A DNA stretch of 64,000 nt from JANQPX01 sp039197065 (lineage in GTDB: Bacteria; Pseudomonadota; Alphaproteobacteria; Geminicoccales; Geminicoccaceae), in NCBI GenBank assembly GCA_039197065.1, contig JBCCUL010000012.1:1-64000 (forward strand), in the 5' to 3' direction. This document shows, piece by piece, positions 6,391-15,264 of the stretch (within the stretch, counting starts at the first letter, position 1; each line of letters begins with the position of its first letter). The notes under the pieces are model-generated. The model worked only from the letters and a program-made list of their open reading frames with translations. It did no database searches and was not told the origin of the DNA. Made by a program: the position numbers and the translations under genes.

Positions 6391-8773
6391 CGCCTTTGAT
6401 CTTTTGCATGGCGCGGAACCGCCGACCGATGATGACCGTTTCGATTGTCAGCCCGTCCCGGACGGCGCGCCGAAAGCGCCGGCAGAGCACTTCCAGCTTG
6501 GCGAAACTTCCAGTCGTTGGGCTTACCGAGATCATGAAGGTCGACGGCTTGGCTATTTCTGCCGCTTCGATCAAGCGGACGGCGGCAAGGAATTTCGGCC
6601 ACTGTTCTGGGGGCGATGGAAGGGCAAGACCGGCTGGCACTGGAAAGCGCCGGATGCGCCGCGGCCTCTCTACAACCTGCCGGCAATCCTGGAACGGCCG
6701 GACGCCTTGGTGATCGTCACGGAAGGCGAGAAATCGGCCGACGCTGCCGCTCACCTTTTTCCCGATCTGATCGCCGTGTCGCCGATGAACGGCGCCAAGT
6801 CGCCAGCCAAGGCCGATTGGGCGCCGCTTGCCGGCCGGCATGTGGTGATCTGGCCGGACCACGATGAGTCGGGCGAGGCCTTCGGCCAGGCCGTGCCCGC
6901 GCTCTGCCATGAGGCAGGTGCGGAATCGGTACGTGTGATCGAGGTTCCGGCCAGCTTTCTCGTGAAGTGGGACCTTGCCAACGACCTGCCGGAAGGCTGG
7001 ACCGTGGAAGGGCTTTTGAAGCTGATCGACGAAAGCAAGCCGGTCGCGAAAGTACTGCGCGATGTCGAGATCCAGAACGGCTTCCGATTGGTGCGATTTT
7101 CCACGGGCGGGACAAAGGTTGGCGTCTATCGCTTGGTTGATGATGGCGACAATGGCCAGAGATGGGAGTGGTTCTGTTCCCTTTTGGAAATCCTGGCCGA
7201 TACCCGTGATGTCGAGAATCAGAGCTGGGGTCGGTGGCTGCGGGTGACCGATCGGGACGGCGTAACCCACGACTGGCCGATGCCGATGGCCATGCTGGCA
7301 GGCGATGGCGCCGACTATCGGCGACAGCTTTTTTCGTTGGGCCTGGACCTGGCGCCGGGTCGCACCAATCGCGATGCCCTGCAGAGCTACATCAATGTGT
7401 GGCAGCCCGACGGCAAAGCCCGCTGTGTCGATCGCATCGGCTGGAATGGGCATGCATTCGTCCTGCCGGATATCGCCATCGGGAACACGGCGGGCGAACA
7501 TGTGCTCTTGCAGACGACACATGCGGCACCTCGCTATGCCGTTGCCGGTTCCCTTGAAGACTGGTGTGAAGACGTGGTCCGACTGGCTGCTGGCAACAGC
7601 CGCTTGGTGTTCGGGCTATCGTCCGCCTTCGCCGGTCCCCTACTGCATCCTATGGGCGAGGAAAGCGGCGGCTTCCATGTGAAGGGTGGTTCATCGATCG
7701 GCAAGACCACCATCTTGCGCGTGGCCGTCTCGGCATGGGGCAACACGTTCGACGGCTGGCGCACCACAGACAACGCGGCCGAAGGTCTAGCGCGCGATGC
7801 CGCCGATGCCTTGCTTTGTCTTGATGAAATCGGCCAAGCCGAAAGCCGGGCCGTGGAAGCACTGGCTTACATGCTCGGCAACGAGCGCGGCAAGGCACGC
7901 ATGAAGCGTGATGGCACCAACCGGCAGCCGATCACATGGCGCGTGCTCTTTCTCAGCACGGGCGAGATCGGCCTTGCCGACAAGCTTGGCGAGCACGGCA
8001 GACGGGCGCGCGCCGGCCAGGAAGTGCGCGTGGTCGAGATCCCGGCCGATGCCGGGCAAAGCTTGGGTGTCTTCGAGACCTTGCACGGCTTCGAGGACGG
8101 CGACCGTTTTGCACGCCATCTGAAAGAGGCTTCGGAGCGGAACAAAGGCCAAGCGGCGCGGGTGTTCCTGGAACGTCTGATCGCCAACTATGATCATTCG
8201 ATGGACGCGGTTGTCGAGTCGCGCAAGCGCTGGCTGGCCCATCATCTGCCTGAGAATGCCGATGGCCAAGTCCGCCGTGTCGCCGGGCGCTTTGCTCTGG
8301 TCGCCGCCGCTGGTGAGCTGGCGGCCTCTTTGGGGGTATTGCCGTGGGAACCGGGCGAAGCCAATTGGGCAGCCGCGACCTGCTTCAAGGACTGGCTGTC
8401 GAGCCGCGGCGGTCATGGCCCTGCCGAGCAACAGGGAGGGCTTCGTCAGGTCCGACTGTTCCTGGAGCAGCACGGCTCCAGCCGCTTCGAGGACGTTGCG
8501 CCCGTGGAAGGTCATCGGCCCTCGATCAACCGCGCGGGCTTTCGTCGAAAGGAAGGGGACGCTTGGGACTATCTGATCATGCCGGAAGTCTGGCGTGATG
8601 AGATCTGCAAGGGCTTCGATCCCAAGATGATCGCAAAAGCCATGATCGACCGCGGCTGGATGGTGCCTGGTGATGGCAAAAATCTGACGAAAAAGGAGTC
8701 TCTTCCAGGCATTGGCCAAACACGAGTCTATGTCATCAAATCCGACTTCCTGACTACGGATGACAACCCATGA
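6383..8773 (+). CDS. Toprim-DUF927 primase/helicase of a mobile element
   Basis: 796 aa. Residues about 105-200 form a Toprim domain with E114/E116 in VTEGEKSAD and D159/D161 in VIWPDHDESG. Residues about 230-560 match DUF927, a helicase-superfamily ATPase domain, with Walker A GSSIGKT at 436-442 and Walker B LCLDEIG with D481/E482. The C-terminal about 200 residues are alpha/beta with a likely winged-helix end. The arrangement is that of replication proteins from integrative elements, satellites and plasmids. Stop and next start overlap as ATGA. With the zinc-finger protein it forms the replication core of the island. Confidence 0.85.
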   Translation: MDNAFDLLHGAEPPTDDDRFDCQPVPDGAPKAPAEHFQLGETSSRWAYRDHEGRRLGYFCRFDQADGGKEFRPLFWGRWKGKTGWHWKAPDAPRPLYNLPAILERPDALVIVTEGEKSADAAAHLFPDLIAVSPMNGAKSPAKADWAPLAGRHVVIWPDHDESGEAFGQAVPALCHEAGAESVRVIEVPASFLVKWDLANDLPEGWTVEGLLKLIDESKPVAKVLRDVEIQNGFRLVRFSTGGTKVGVYRLVDDGDNGQRWEWFCSLLEILADTRDVENQSWGRWLRVTDRDGVTHDWPMPMAMLAGDGADYRRQLFSLGLDLAPGRTNRDALQSYINVWQPDGKARCVDRIGWNGHAFVLPDIAIGNTAGEHVLLQTTHAAPRYAVAGSLEDWCEDVVRLAAGNSRLVFGLSSAFAGPLLHPMGEESGGFHVKGGSSIGKTTILRVAVSAWGNTFDGWRTTDNAAEGLARDAADALLCLDEIGQAESRAVEALAYMLGNERGKARMKRDGTNRQPITWRVLFLSTGEIGLADKLGEHGRRARAGQEVRVVEIPADAGQSLGVFETLHGFEDGDRFARHLKEASERNKGQAARVFLERLIANYDHSMDAVVESRKRWLAHHLPENADGQVRRVAGRFALVAAAGELAASLGVLPWEPGEANWAAATCFKDWLSSRGGHGPAEQQGGLRQVRLFLEQHGSSRFEDVAPVEGHRPSINRAGFRRKEGDAWDYLIMPEVWRDEICKGFDPKMIAKAMIDRGWMVPGDGKNLTKKESLPGIGQTRVYVIKSDFLTTDDNP

Positions 8774-9315
8774 CGCCGGCCAGGCCGCCGCAGGCGATCA
8801 GCGACTCAGATGATCTGTTTGCCTTTTTGCGGCGACGCTACTGTGCCAAACGGTCGGATAAGGTCGGATCGGTCGGATTGGCCAGAGAAGCCGCGGCTTC
8901 CAGCTATCCGACCACGCCAAAAGATGGTCGGATAGAGTCGGATAGCGCGCGGCCAAAGCCAGTTCTATCCGACCCATCCGACGACTGCAGCAAACGGTCG
9001 GATAAGAAAAAGCCCAACGATATCAATACTTATCCGACCTATCCGACCGAAAACGAGGGCGCCGGAGAAAAAGCGGACAATCTCATACCGGCAGCCGTGC
9101 CGTCTATCCCGACCGACGTTGCCGGCCTGCCAATTTTGGACACCAAAGGCGAACAATTGCCCGGAAACGCCTCTGTCCTTCAGGCGGTGCTCAACCAACG
9201 GCGGGTGATGTTCGCCCAGGCAGAACAGACAACTACGCGCGCGCATGCAGCCGTCAATCCGGCGCTGGCGGCTGATCCCGGCGAGGTCTGGTTACGGGGC
9301 GAAGTCGATGAGTGA
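8770..9315 (+). CDS. Hypothetical protein spanning the repeat array
   Basis: 181 aa, with its ATG overlapping the previous stop as ATGA. The N-terminal (DSDDLFAFLRRRYCAKR) and C-terminal (VLQAVLNQRRVMFAQAEQ) thirds look protein-like. The middle is low-complexity (SVG, YPT, SDP, KRSDKK), as produced when a DNA repeat is translated. The repeats fall in all three frames, so DNA-level selection explains the middle better than protein function. It may be a small accessory protein whose gene has been colonised by, or carries, the element's origin. Confidence 0.6.
   Translation: MTPARPPQAISDSDDLFAFLRRRYCAKRSDKVGSVGLAREAAASSYPTTPKDGRIESDSARPKPVLSDPSDDCSKRSDKKKPNDINTYPTYPTENEGAGEKADNLIPAAVPSIPTDVAGLPILDTKGEQLPGNASVLQAVLNQRRVMFAQAEQTTTRAHAAVNPALAADPGEVWLRGEVDE
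8853..9047. repeat. Iteron-like array of GTCGGATA repeats, candidate replication origin
   Basis: Exact GTCGGATA begins at 8853, 8927, 8937 and 8997 on plus and at 8905, 8966, 9031 and 9040 on minus. Three copies with one change begin at 8863, 8872 and 8975. Adjacent copies in the clusters are 9-10 bases apart, about one helical turn. The copies occupy all three reading frames of the overlapping gene. The position directly after a primase/helicase gene and the mixed orientation suit an origin with binding sites for an initiator. Confidence 0.7.
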
Positions 9316-9456
9316 GCGCGGGTGACGGCGCCTTCGCCAGAGAACAGGATGAGGTGATGCGCTAACACGAGTGGTGAATCTCGTTCTGGTGGCGACATGG
9401 TGGCGACACAACATCCGGCCGCCTTCTCGAAAAACCACCTAACTTACTGAAAACAT

Positions 9457-9532
9457 TGGTACGCGCGCTGGGACTCGAACCCAGAACCCGCTGATTAAAA
9501 GTCAGCTGCTCTGCCAATTGAGCTACGCGCGC
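9457..9532 (-). tRNA. tRNA-Lys (TTT)
   Basis: Full 76-nt cloverleaf with encoded CCA. The acceptor stem is seven pairs with a G1-U72 wobble. The D-arm is GCTCAATTGGCAGAGC, the anticodon stem-loop GCTGA-CTTTTAA-TCAGC with TTT at 34-36, and the T-arm CTGGGTTCGAGTCCCAG. It stands at the right end of the mobile-element module, on the opposite strand. The 3' end faces the island, as expected for a tRNA integration site. Confidence 0.97.
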
Positions 9533-9624
9533 ACAACGTGAACACCGATCGTGATCATCAACATTCGGCAAGCAAGGTCAAGATGACATCAGCGACCGCC
9601 CGATGAAATTCGCTGCCACGTCGT

Positions 9625-10737
9625 TCAGATGCGGTCTTCCGCTGCGTCGAACGATGCTTGAAACTCAGAAAACCGGCCTGCTCGAATGGCATCGCGCATT
9701 TCGCGCATCAATGTCTGGTAGAAGTGAATATTGTGCCAGGTCAGGAGGATAGACCCCAGAATTTCCTTCGCTTTGGTCAGATGATGCAGATAGGCGCGGC
9801 TGTGGCTGCGGCAGGTTTCGCAGGGGCAGGTCGGATCCAGCGGCGCCGGATCCTCGGCGTGGCGGGCGTTTCTGAGATTGAGGAAGCCGCCCCGGACCCA
9901 GGCCTGGGCCGTGCGGCCGGAACGGGTCGGAAGAACGCAGTCGAACATGTCGACGCCCCGAGCGACCGCCCCGACGATATCGGACGGTTTACCCACGCCC
10001 ATCAGATAGCGCGGGCGGTCCTTCGGCAGGATGGGGGTGGTTGCTTCCAGTGTGGTGAACATGACATCCTGCGGCTCGCCGACCGCAAGCCCGCCGATCG
10101 CATAGCCATCGAAACCGATCTCGATCAGCCCATCGGCCGACTGCCTGCGAAGCGATGGATCCGTGCCGCCCTGCACGATGCCGAACAGGCCATATCCGTC
10201 GCGCCCTCTGAACGCCATACGGCTGCGCTCCGCCCATTTGAGCGAGCGCTCCATGGCGATCACCACCTCTTTGTGAGGCGTGTCAGCAGGCACGCATTGA
10301 TCGAGCACCATGGTGATCGTGCTGTCGAGCAGGTCCTGGATTTCGATCGATCGCTCCGGCGTCAATTCGAAACGCTTGCCGTCCAGATGGGAGGAAAAGG
10401 TCACGGCATGGTCGTTGATCTGCCGAAGGCCTTGAAGCGACATGACCTGAAAACCGCCCGAGTCGGTCAAGATCGGCTCCGGCCAGTTCATGAACTTATG
10501 CAGGCCGCCGAGCTTGGCAATGCGCTCGGCGCCGGGACGCACCATCAAATGGTAGGTGTTGCCAAGAATGATCTGCGCCCCTGTCGCGCGCACCATGTCG
10601 TTGGTCATGGCTTTCACGGTCGCCGCCGTCCCCACCGGCATGAAGACCGGCGTGTCGATCGGACCATGGGCCGTCTGCAGCCGGCCGAGGCGCGCATCGC
10701 CGTCGGTGGCCATGAGTTCGAATTGGAAGCTGCTCAT
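9625..10737 (-). CDS. tgt: Queuine/preQ1 tRNA-guanine transglycosylase
   Basis: 370 aa, normal length. It exchanges guanine-34 of GUN-anticodon tRNAs for preQ1. D92 in LTDSGGFQVMS belongs to the catalytic/base-recognition motif. The zinc site near the C-terminus is visible as CPCETC followed by the HHL and WHN histidine region. GTYHLMVRPG and GLAVGE are conserved segments. It is the second gene of queA-tgt; its ATG overlaps the queA stop as ATGA. The neighbouring tRNA-Lys is not a substrate. Confidence 0.97.
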   Translation of the reverse strand: MSSFQFELMATDGDARLGRLQTAHGPIDTPVFMPVGTAATVKAMTNDMVRATGAQIILGNTYHLMVRPGAERIAKLGGLHKFMNWPEPILTDSGGFQVMSLQGLRQINDHAVTFSSHLDGKRFELTPERSIEIQDLLDSTITMVLDQCVPADTPHKEVVIAMERSLKWAERSRMAFRGRDGYGLFGIVQGGTDPSLRRQSADGLIEIGFDGYAIGGLAVGEPQDVMFTTLEATTPILPKDRPRYLMGVGKPSDIVGAVARGVDMFDCVLPTRSGRTAQAWVRGGFLNLRNARHAEDPAPLDPTCPCETCRSHSRAYLHHLTKAKEILGSILLTWHNIHFYQTLMREMRDAIRAGRFSEFQASFDAAEDRI

Positions 10738-11789
10738 GACGTCGTCGCCAGGCGATCGTTGGCCGGCGTCAACAGGCAGGCATCGCCATAGGAGAAGAAA
10801 CGGTAGCGCCGTTCGATGGCGTGGGCGTAGGCGGCGCGCATGCGGTCCAGACCGGAAAAGGCGGCGACCAGCATGAACAGGGTGGAGCAGGGCAGATGGA
10901 AGTTGGTGAGGAGACGGTCGACCACCTGAAATCGGAAACCGGGCGTGATGAAGAGATCGGTTTCACCTTGCTCCGGCTTCAATCCGTCATGTCTCGAAGC
11001 GTTCCCCTCGAGCGTCCTTAGAACGGTGGTGCCAACGGCGATCACCCTGCCGCCATGGGCCCGCGTACGCTCGATCGCATCGACGGTTTCGCGGCTCAGA
11101 TCGAAGCGCTCGCTATGCATCCGATGCTCCTCCGTGTCATCGACACGCACCGGCAAAAACGTGCCGGCGCCGACATGCAGCGTGACGAAGGCATGTTGAA
11201 TGCCGTGTCCTGCAAGCTTCGCCATCAGCCCTTCGGTGAAGTGCAATGAGGCCGTCGGCGCTGCGACGGCGCCGTCATGTTTCGCGAACAGCGTCTGGTA
11301 GTCCTGGCGATCGTTGTTCTTCTCCGTCTCGGAGCGCTTGATATAGGGCGGGAGCGGCATGAGGCCGAAACGGTTCAATGCCTCGATGAGCGCCGGTCCT
11401 TGGACCGGGAAGCGGAGCGAGACCTCGCCATAGTCACCGCGCCCGATCACCTCGGCGTCAAATCCGGGACCGATCGAGAGCTTATCGCCGAGCCGGCATT
11501 TTTTCGCCGGCTTGGCGAAGGCCCGCCAACTCAGATCGTCGATGGGCTGATGCAAGGTGAGCTCGATGCGTGCTTCGCCGCGCTTTGCGAAGAGGCGGGC
11601 CGGGATCACGCGGGTGTCGTTGAAGACGAGGAGGTCGCCAGGCTGCAGCAGATCTGGAAGATCGAAGACGTGATGGTCTTGGAGCCTGCTCGGTTCGACG
11701 CAGAGCAGACGCGCATGCTCCCGCGGCGTCATGGGATGCTGAGCGATCAGATCCTTCGGTAGCGTGAAGTCGAACTCGGCTACGCGCAT
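10734..11789 (-). CDS. queA: S-adenosylmethionine:tRNA ribosyltransferase-isomerase
   Basis: 351 aa, full length. It transfers and isomerises the ribosyl part of AdoMet onto preQ1 in tRNA, giving epoxyqueuosine. Family segments include FDLPDLLQPGDLLVFNDTRV, the YIKR region, TASLHFTEGL, HVGAGTFLPV, the EGN...LFITPGF region and TNFHLPCSTLFMLVAAFSG. It starts MRVAEFDFTLPKDLIAQHP. It is the first gene of the queuosine pair, coupled to tgt by a 4-nt overlap. Confidence 0.97.
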   Translation of the reverse strand: MRVAEFDFTLPKDLIAQHPMTPREHARLLCVEPSRLQDHHVFDLPDLLQPGDLLVFNDTRVIPARLFAKRGEARIELTLHQPIDDLSWRAFAKPAKKCRLGDKLSIGPGFDAEVIGRGDYGEVSLRFPVQGPALIEALNRFGLMPLPPYIKRSETEKNNDRQDYQTLFAKHDGAVAAPTASLHFTEGLMAKLAGHGIQHAFVTLHVGAGTFLPVRVDDTEEHRMHSERFDLSRETVDAIERTRAHGGRVIAVGTTVLRTLEGNASRHDGLKPEQGETDLFITPGFRFQVVDRLLTNFHLPCSTLFMLVAAFSGLDRMRAAYAHAIERRYRFFSYGDACLLTPANDRLATTS

Positions 11790-11897
11790 CGAGGAGTTGC
11801 CGCGGATCTGTTCATGCCATCAGGTGCCCTGGTCAATTGTCGTCGTGAACCGGCAGGTCATATCCCATTTGCGGGCTTAGCGGAATGACCGCATCGG

Positions 11898-13082
11898 TCA
11901 TTGATGGGCTTTTGCAGGACAACACCCGGCCGTAACATCGGATGATCGAAAAGCGAGGCTGTCGCATCCGTGCTGACGCATGGCGTGGCCCAACTCGTCT
12001 CGAAGAATTCTGATGACATGATGAGCGCCAGGCTTTCCGAGCGCTGCAACTCCATAGAAGAAGGGGCGCCCGACGAGGACGAAGTCGGCGCCCAGCGAGC
12101 ACGCGCGCAGCACGTCCAGGCCGCTTCGAATGCCGCTGTCGAGAAGGATGGTCGCCCGCTTGCCGACTGCGTCCACAATCGCCGGCAAGGCGTCGATGCT
12201 CGGTGGTGCGGCATCACTGCCGCGGCCACCATGATTCGAGACGAGAACGCCGTCAGCGCCGACATCGTCGACGGTGGCGACAGCGTCATCCGGATGCAGA
12301 ATGCCTTTGACGATGAGCTTGCCTGACCAGCGATCCCTGATGGCCTTCACTTCGTCCAGGCCGATCGGGCGTCCGAGCTGGTCGCGGACAAAATTCGCCG
12401 CGTCTTGAAAGGAGGAGCCGGGCGGGATGTAGGGCGCAAAATTGCGAAACTGCGGGATCCCATGACGAAGGGTTTCAAGGGACCAGGTCGGGCGAAGGGC
12501 GGCGCGAACGACATTGCCGATCGTGATCTTGGGTACGACGGACAAGCCACTCCTGATCGTGCGCTCCCGCCTCGGCGGTACGGGAACGTCGACCGTCACC
12601 ATGAGCACGTCGATGCCGGCCGCTTTGGCGCGTCGAACCAGATCCCAGCGAATGGCTTCGTCTTTGGGCGAGTAGAGTTGATACCAAAGACGGCCTTCCG
12701 TCACCTCCGCCATCGCCTCCATCGAGGTACAGGCGACGGTGCTGAGCGTCATCGGTATGTTGTTCTCGGCTGCGGCCTTGCCGTTGATCATCTCAGCGCC
12801 CGGCCAGATCAGGCTTCCCATGCCGACGGGGGCGATGCCGAATGGCAGGTCGTATCGCTGTCCGAACAGGTCCACCGACGGGTCGAGGCCATCCAGTGTT
12901 CGAAGGTATCGGGGCGTGATCCTGACATCGTCGAATGCGCTGCGATTCTTTCGAACGAGTCGCTCGCGGCCTGCTCCATGTTCCAGATAGTCGATGGCGT
13001 AGCGCGGAACACGCCGATGAGCGACCGGGATCAAGTCATCGATCATCGGATATTGCTGCATCAGAACGTCCTGGTCAGCCAT
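11898..13082 (-). CDS. FMN-dependent alpha-hydroxy-acid oxidase/dehydrogenase
   Basis: 394 aa of the lactate/glycolate oxidase family. The flavin and catalytic region shows VSNHGGRGSD (base His and substrate Arg) and the FMN phosphate segment LLDSGIRSG...LGADFVLVGRP. The N-terminal helix (IDYLEHGAGRE) and APVGM are also conserved. The enzyme oxidises a 2-hydroxy acid to a 2-keto acid; the substrate is not readable. It lies 24 bases after the NagA-like gene in the same direction, so it is probably the last gene of the catabolic operon. Confidence 0.88.
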   Translation of the reverse strand: MADQDVLMQQYPMIDDLIPVAHRRVPRYAIDYLEHGAGRERLVRKNRSAFDDVRITPRYLRTLDGLDPSVDLFGQRYDLPFGIAPVGMGSLIWPGAEMINGKAAAENNIPMTLSTVACTSMEAMAEVTEGRLWYQLYSPKDEAIRWDLVRRAKAAGIDVLMVTVDVPVPPRRERTIRSGLSVVPKITIGNVVRAALRPTWSLETLRHGIPQFRNFAPYIPPGSSFQDAANFVRDQLGRPIGLDEVKAIRDRWSGKLIVKGILHPDDAVATVDDVGADGVLVSNHGGRGSDAAPPSIDALPAIVDAVGKRATILLDSGIRSGLDVLRACSLGADFVLVGRPFFYGVAALGKPGAHHVIRILRDELGHAMRQHGCDSLAFRSSDVTAGCCPAKAHQ

Positions 13083-13106
13083 GACGGCGCTTTCGGGGCT
13101 CGCCGA

Positions 13107-14147
13107 TCATTGCCTGTTCCTGCCTTCCGCATCACCGACAAAACTGACATTGCCTGCAGCAACCACCTTCGGTTCGAGGTGCGAATCCCATTCGATCTTT
13201 CCGGGATCCAACCAGATCCCGGCATGGTCAAGTGAGCTGGCGATGGCGTCCCGCGCCTGCGCCGAAGCCATCTTGATGGCGGCAAGCGGTTCGGCAATTG
13301 ACCAGTTGACGATGTTGCGCACGGCTTGATCCAGGCGAAGCGCTGAACCTGCCAGACCGCTTCCTCCCGGAACCCGGACAGCGCCGTCGTCACTCAAACG
13401 CACGTCCATTCCGGCGAAGCGATAGGCGCCCGGTTCGGCGCCGGCCGCCAGCACAGCGTCCGTGACCAGAATGCAGTTGTCCCGTCCCTTCAGCCTGATG
13501 AGGGCGCGCATTGCTTCGGGCGAAAGGTGATGGCCGTCGGCGATCAGACAAGCCTTGAGCCTAGGCTCCGCCAATTGCGCCAGGAGGGTGTTGTCCAGCT
13601 TGGGAAGATCGGCGGGAAGCCCATTGCCCAGATGTGTCGACAAGGTCATGCCCGCATCCGCAGCCGATGTGATCGCCGCAAAGCTCGCTGCCGAGTGGCC
13701 GACGGAAACGGTCTTGCCGGACTTGACGAGTGCCTCCACGACGGCCGTACTGCCTTCGCGTTCCGGTGCAAGCGTGACCAGAAGGATCGGACGGCTGATC
13801 TCAGCGTCCAGCCGGTCGATCAGGCCCCTATTCGGATCCGACATGGCGGCGGGAGGGTGGCAGCCATGGTAGCCGGGGCGATCGTTCAGGAACGGGCCTT
13901 CCAGGTGATAGCCGGGCACCATCTTGGGGCCCAGGCGACTTTGCGCCACCGCCGCATCGAGCGCTCGAAAACGCTCTTCGAGCTCTTCCGCATAGGCGGT
14001 GATGATCGTCGGCAGACATCCGGTAACGCCATCGGCCAGCATGGCTTCCAGCGCATGGTCGAGCATCTCGGGTGTGATCGAGGAGGTGTTGAAGTCGACG
14101 CCGGCATAGCCATTGACCTGAAGATCGAACAGCCCGGCTGTAATCAC
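13107..14147 (-). CDS. N-acetylglucosamine-6-phosphate deacetylase-like amidohydrolase
   Basis: 346 aa. Motifs seen: the N-terminal GLFDLQVNGYAGVDFN, metal-binding HLEGPFLN, GHSAA and ADGHHLSPEAM, and the catalytic VTDAVLAAG. The usual NagA sequence THL(F/Y)NAM, whose Asn-Ala backbone contacts the substrate phosphate, reads THLGNGL here. No GlcNAc kinase or PTS gene is nearby. I infer a divergent subgroup, possibly acting on a non-phosphorylated or otherwise altered acetamido sugar. It starts 1 base after the end of the NagB-like gene. Confidence 0.85.
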   Translation of the reverse strand: MITAGLFDLQVNGYAGVDFNTSSITPEMLDHALEAMLADGVTGCLPTIITAYAEELEERFRALDAAVAQSRLGPKMVPGYHLEGPFLNDRPGYHGCHPPAAMSDPNRGLIDRLDAEISRPILLVTLAPEREGSTAVVEALVKSGKTVSVGHSAASFAAITSAADAGMTLSTHLGNGLPADLPKLDNTLLAQLAEPRLKACLIADGHHLSPEAMRALIRLKGRDNCILVTDAVLAAGAEPGAYRFAGMDVRLSDDGAVRVPGGSGLAGSALRLDQAVRNIVNWSIAEPLAAIKMASAQARDAIASSLDHAGIWLDPGKIEWDSHLEPKVVAAGNVSFVGDAEGRNRQ

Positions 14148-14148
14148 G

Positions 14149-14901
14149 TCACTTTTCCAGCCTGTCCGCGCTCAGCAGGGTCGCTGCGGCTGGATCGAGA
14201 TGAAGGCTGCAATCGCCATGGCTCCTTATGATCGACGCCGGAAGCTCATTGGTCACCGGACCTTCGATCGCGTCCAAGACGGCTTTCGACTTTCGCGCAT
14301 CTGAAACGGATAGGATCAGCTTTTCGGCCTTCATCATCTGGTGGATCGACATCGAGATCGCCTGGGAGGGAACGTCGTCGAAGGTCTCAAACCACCCTTC
14401 GCCCATCTGCTGGCGACGGCAAGCGTTGTCGAGCGTCACCAGGATGAAGGGATCCTCGGTGTCGAAGTCCGCGGGCGGATCATTGAATGCGAGATGACCA
14501 TTCTCGCCGATGCCGGCGAAACAGACGTCGATCGTCTCGCTGTCGATCCTTCGATTGAGCCGGATGATCTCGACTTTAGGATCGTCGGCCCTGCCATCGA
14601 TGGCGACGAATGCGCCGAGGCCTTTGACATGCCGGACGAAGCGTTCCTCAAGATAGCGGCGAAAGCTCGCCGGGTGGTAAACGCCTAAGCCGACATACTC
14701 ATCGAGATGGAAAGCGCTCACCTTCGACCAATCGATCTTTTCGCGAACGAGAACATCCAGCATTTCGAACTGGCTGACACCCGTGGCCAGCACGATGGCA
14801 GCGCCGCCCTTGGCCTCGATCGCGCCCCGGATGGCATCGGCGCCCTCGCGCGCCGCCATCTTGCCCAGCATCGTTTTGTTGTCGTGAACGTCCAAGCGCA
14901 T
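14149..14901 (-). CDS. Glucosamine-6-phosphate deaminase/isomerase-like protein
   Basis: 250 aa from MRLDVHDNKTM, chosen because GGAGAG lies 5 bases upstream; a longer frame has no such site. Family motifs are FHLDEYVGL near residue 80 and FAGIGENGHLAFNDPP. Compared with E. coli NagB as I recall it (GNDGHIAFNEP), the Asp before the catalytic His is Asn and the Glu after it is Asp, a pattern seen in divergent NagB-like groups. The likely reaction is deamination or isomerisation of an amino-sugar phosphate or a relative. It sits between the SAF and NagA-like genes. Confidence 0.82.
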   Translation of the reverse strand: MRLDVHDNKTMLGKMAAREGADAIRGAIEAKGGAAIVLATGVSQFEMLDVLVREKIDWSKVSAFHLDEYVGLGVYHPASFRRYLEERFVRHVKGLGAFVAIDGRADDPKVEIIRLNRRIDSETIDVCFAGIGENGHLAFNDPPADFDTEDPFILVTLDNACRRQQMGEGWFETFDDVPSQAISMSIHQMMKAEKLILSVSDARKSKAVLDAIEGPVTNELPASIIRSHGDCSLHLDPAAATLLSADRLEK

Positions 14902-14970
14902 TGCCGCTCTCCATGTTCGGAACAGATGTATCAGGACAGCGCTGCAGGCAAGCGGCAAGCCGTCTTTCGA

Positions 14971-15264
14971 TCATGGCTCTCTCGAAACGGCACGGTTCGA
15001 GCGAAGGTTGTGAATGTGCACGAGTGCACCTGCTTCGACATCTGCGATCAGCACACCGACTGAGTCGCCATATTTCAACACATCGGACCCTGCCGGTAGC
15101 GATCTGATCGCGATCTTGTGGAAGGTGGGGATCATCTCGCTGGCCACGATGTTAAGAGAACCGCCTGGTCCGCCGATCGAGACGCTCTCACCCCGTTCGA
15201 TTCGACGCAAGGCGGTAGCGACGTTGTCGAGCTCATCGAGCAGCAGAGCATCGTCGATGGTCAC
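14971..15264 (-). CDS. UxaA-family small subunit (SAF domain)
   Basis: 97 aa, a single SAF domain as in the N-terminal part of altronate/galactarate dehydratases or the separate small subunit of two-part enzymes such as sulfolactate sulfo-lyase SuyA. Typical segments are IPTFHKIAIRSLPAGSDVLK, YGDSVG and GALVHIHNL. It overlaps the large-subunit stop as ATGA, so the two polypeptides form one enzyme. Confidence 0.85.
   Translation of the reverse strand: MTIDDALLLDELDNVATALRRIERGESVSIGGPGGSLNIVASEMIPTFHKIAIRSLPAGSDVLKYGDSVGVLIADVEAGALVHIHNLRSNRAVSREP

Noticed and set aside
6245..7522. A 425-aa minus-strand frame opposite the Toprim-DUF927 gene
   Set aside because: The plus strand has Walker motifs and Toprim residues. 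The minus frame has no family.
8853..9047. Interpreting the GTCGGATA repeats as a CRISPR array
   Set aside because: The repeats are only 8 bases long, in both orientations, without uniform spacers.
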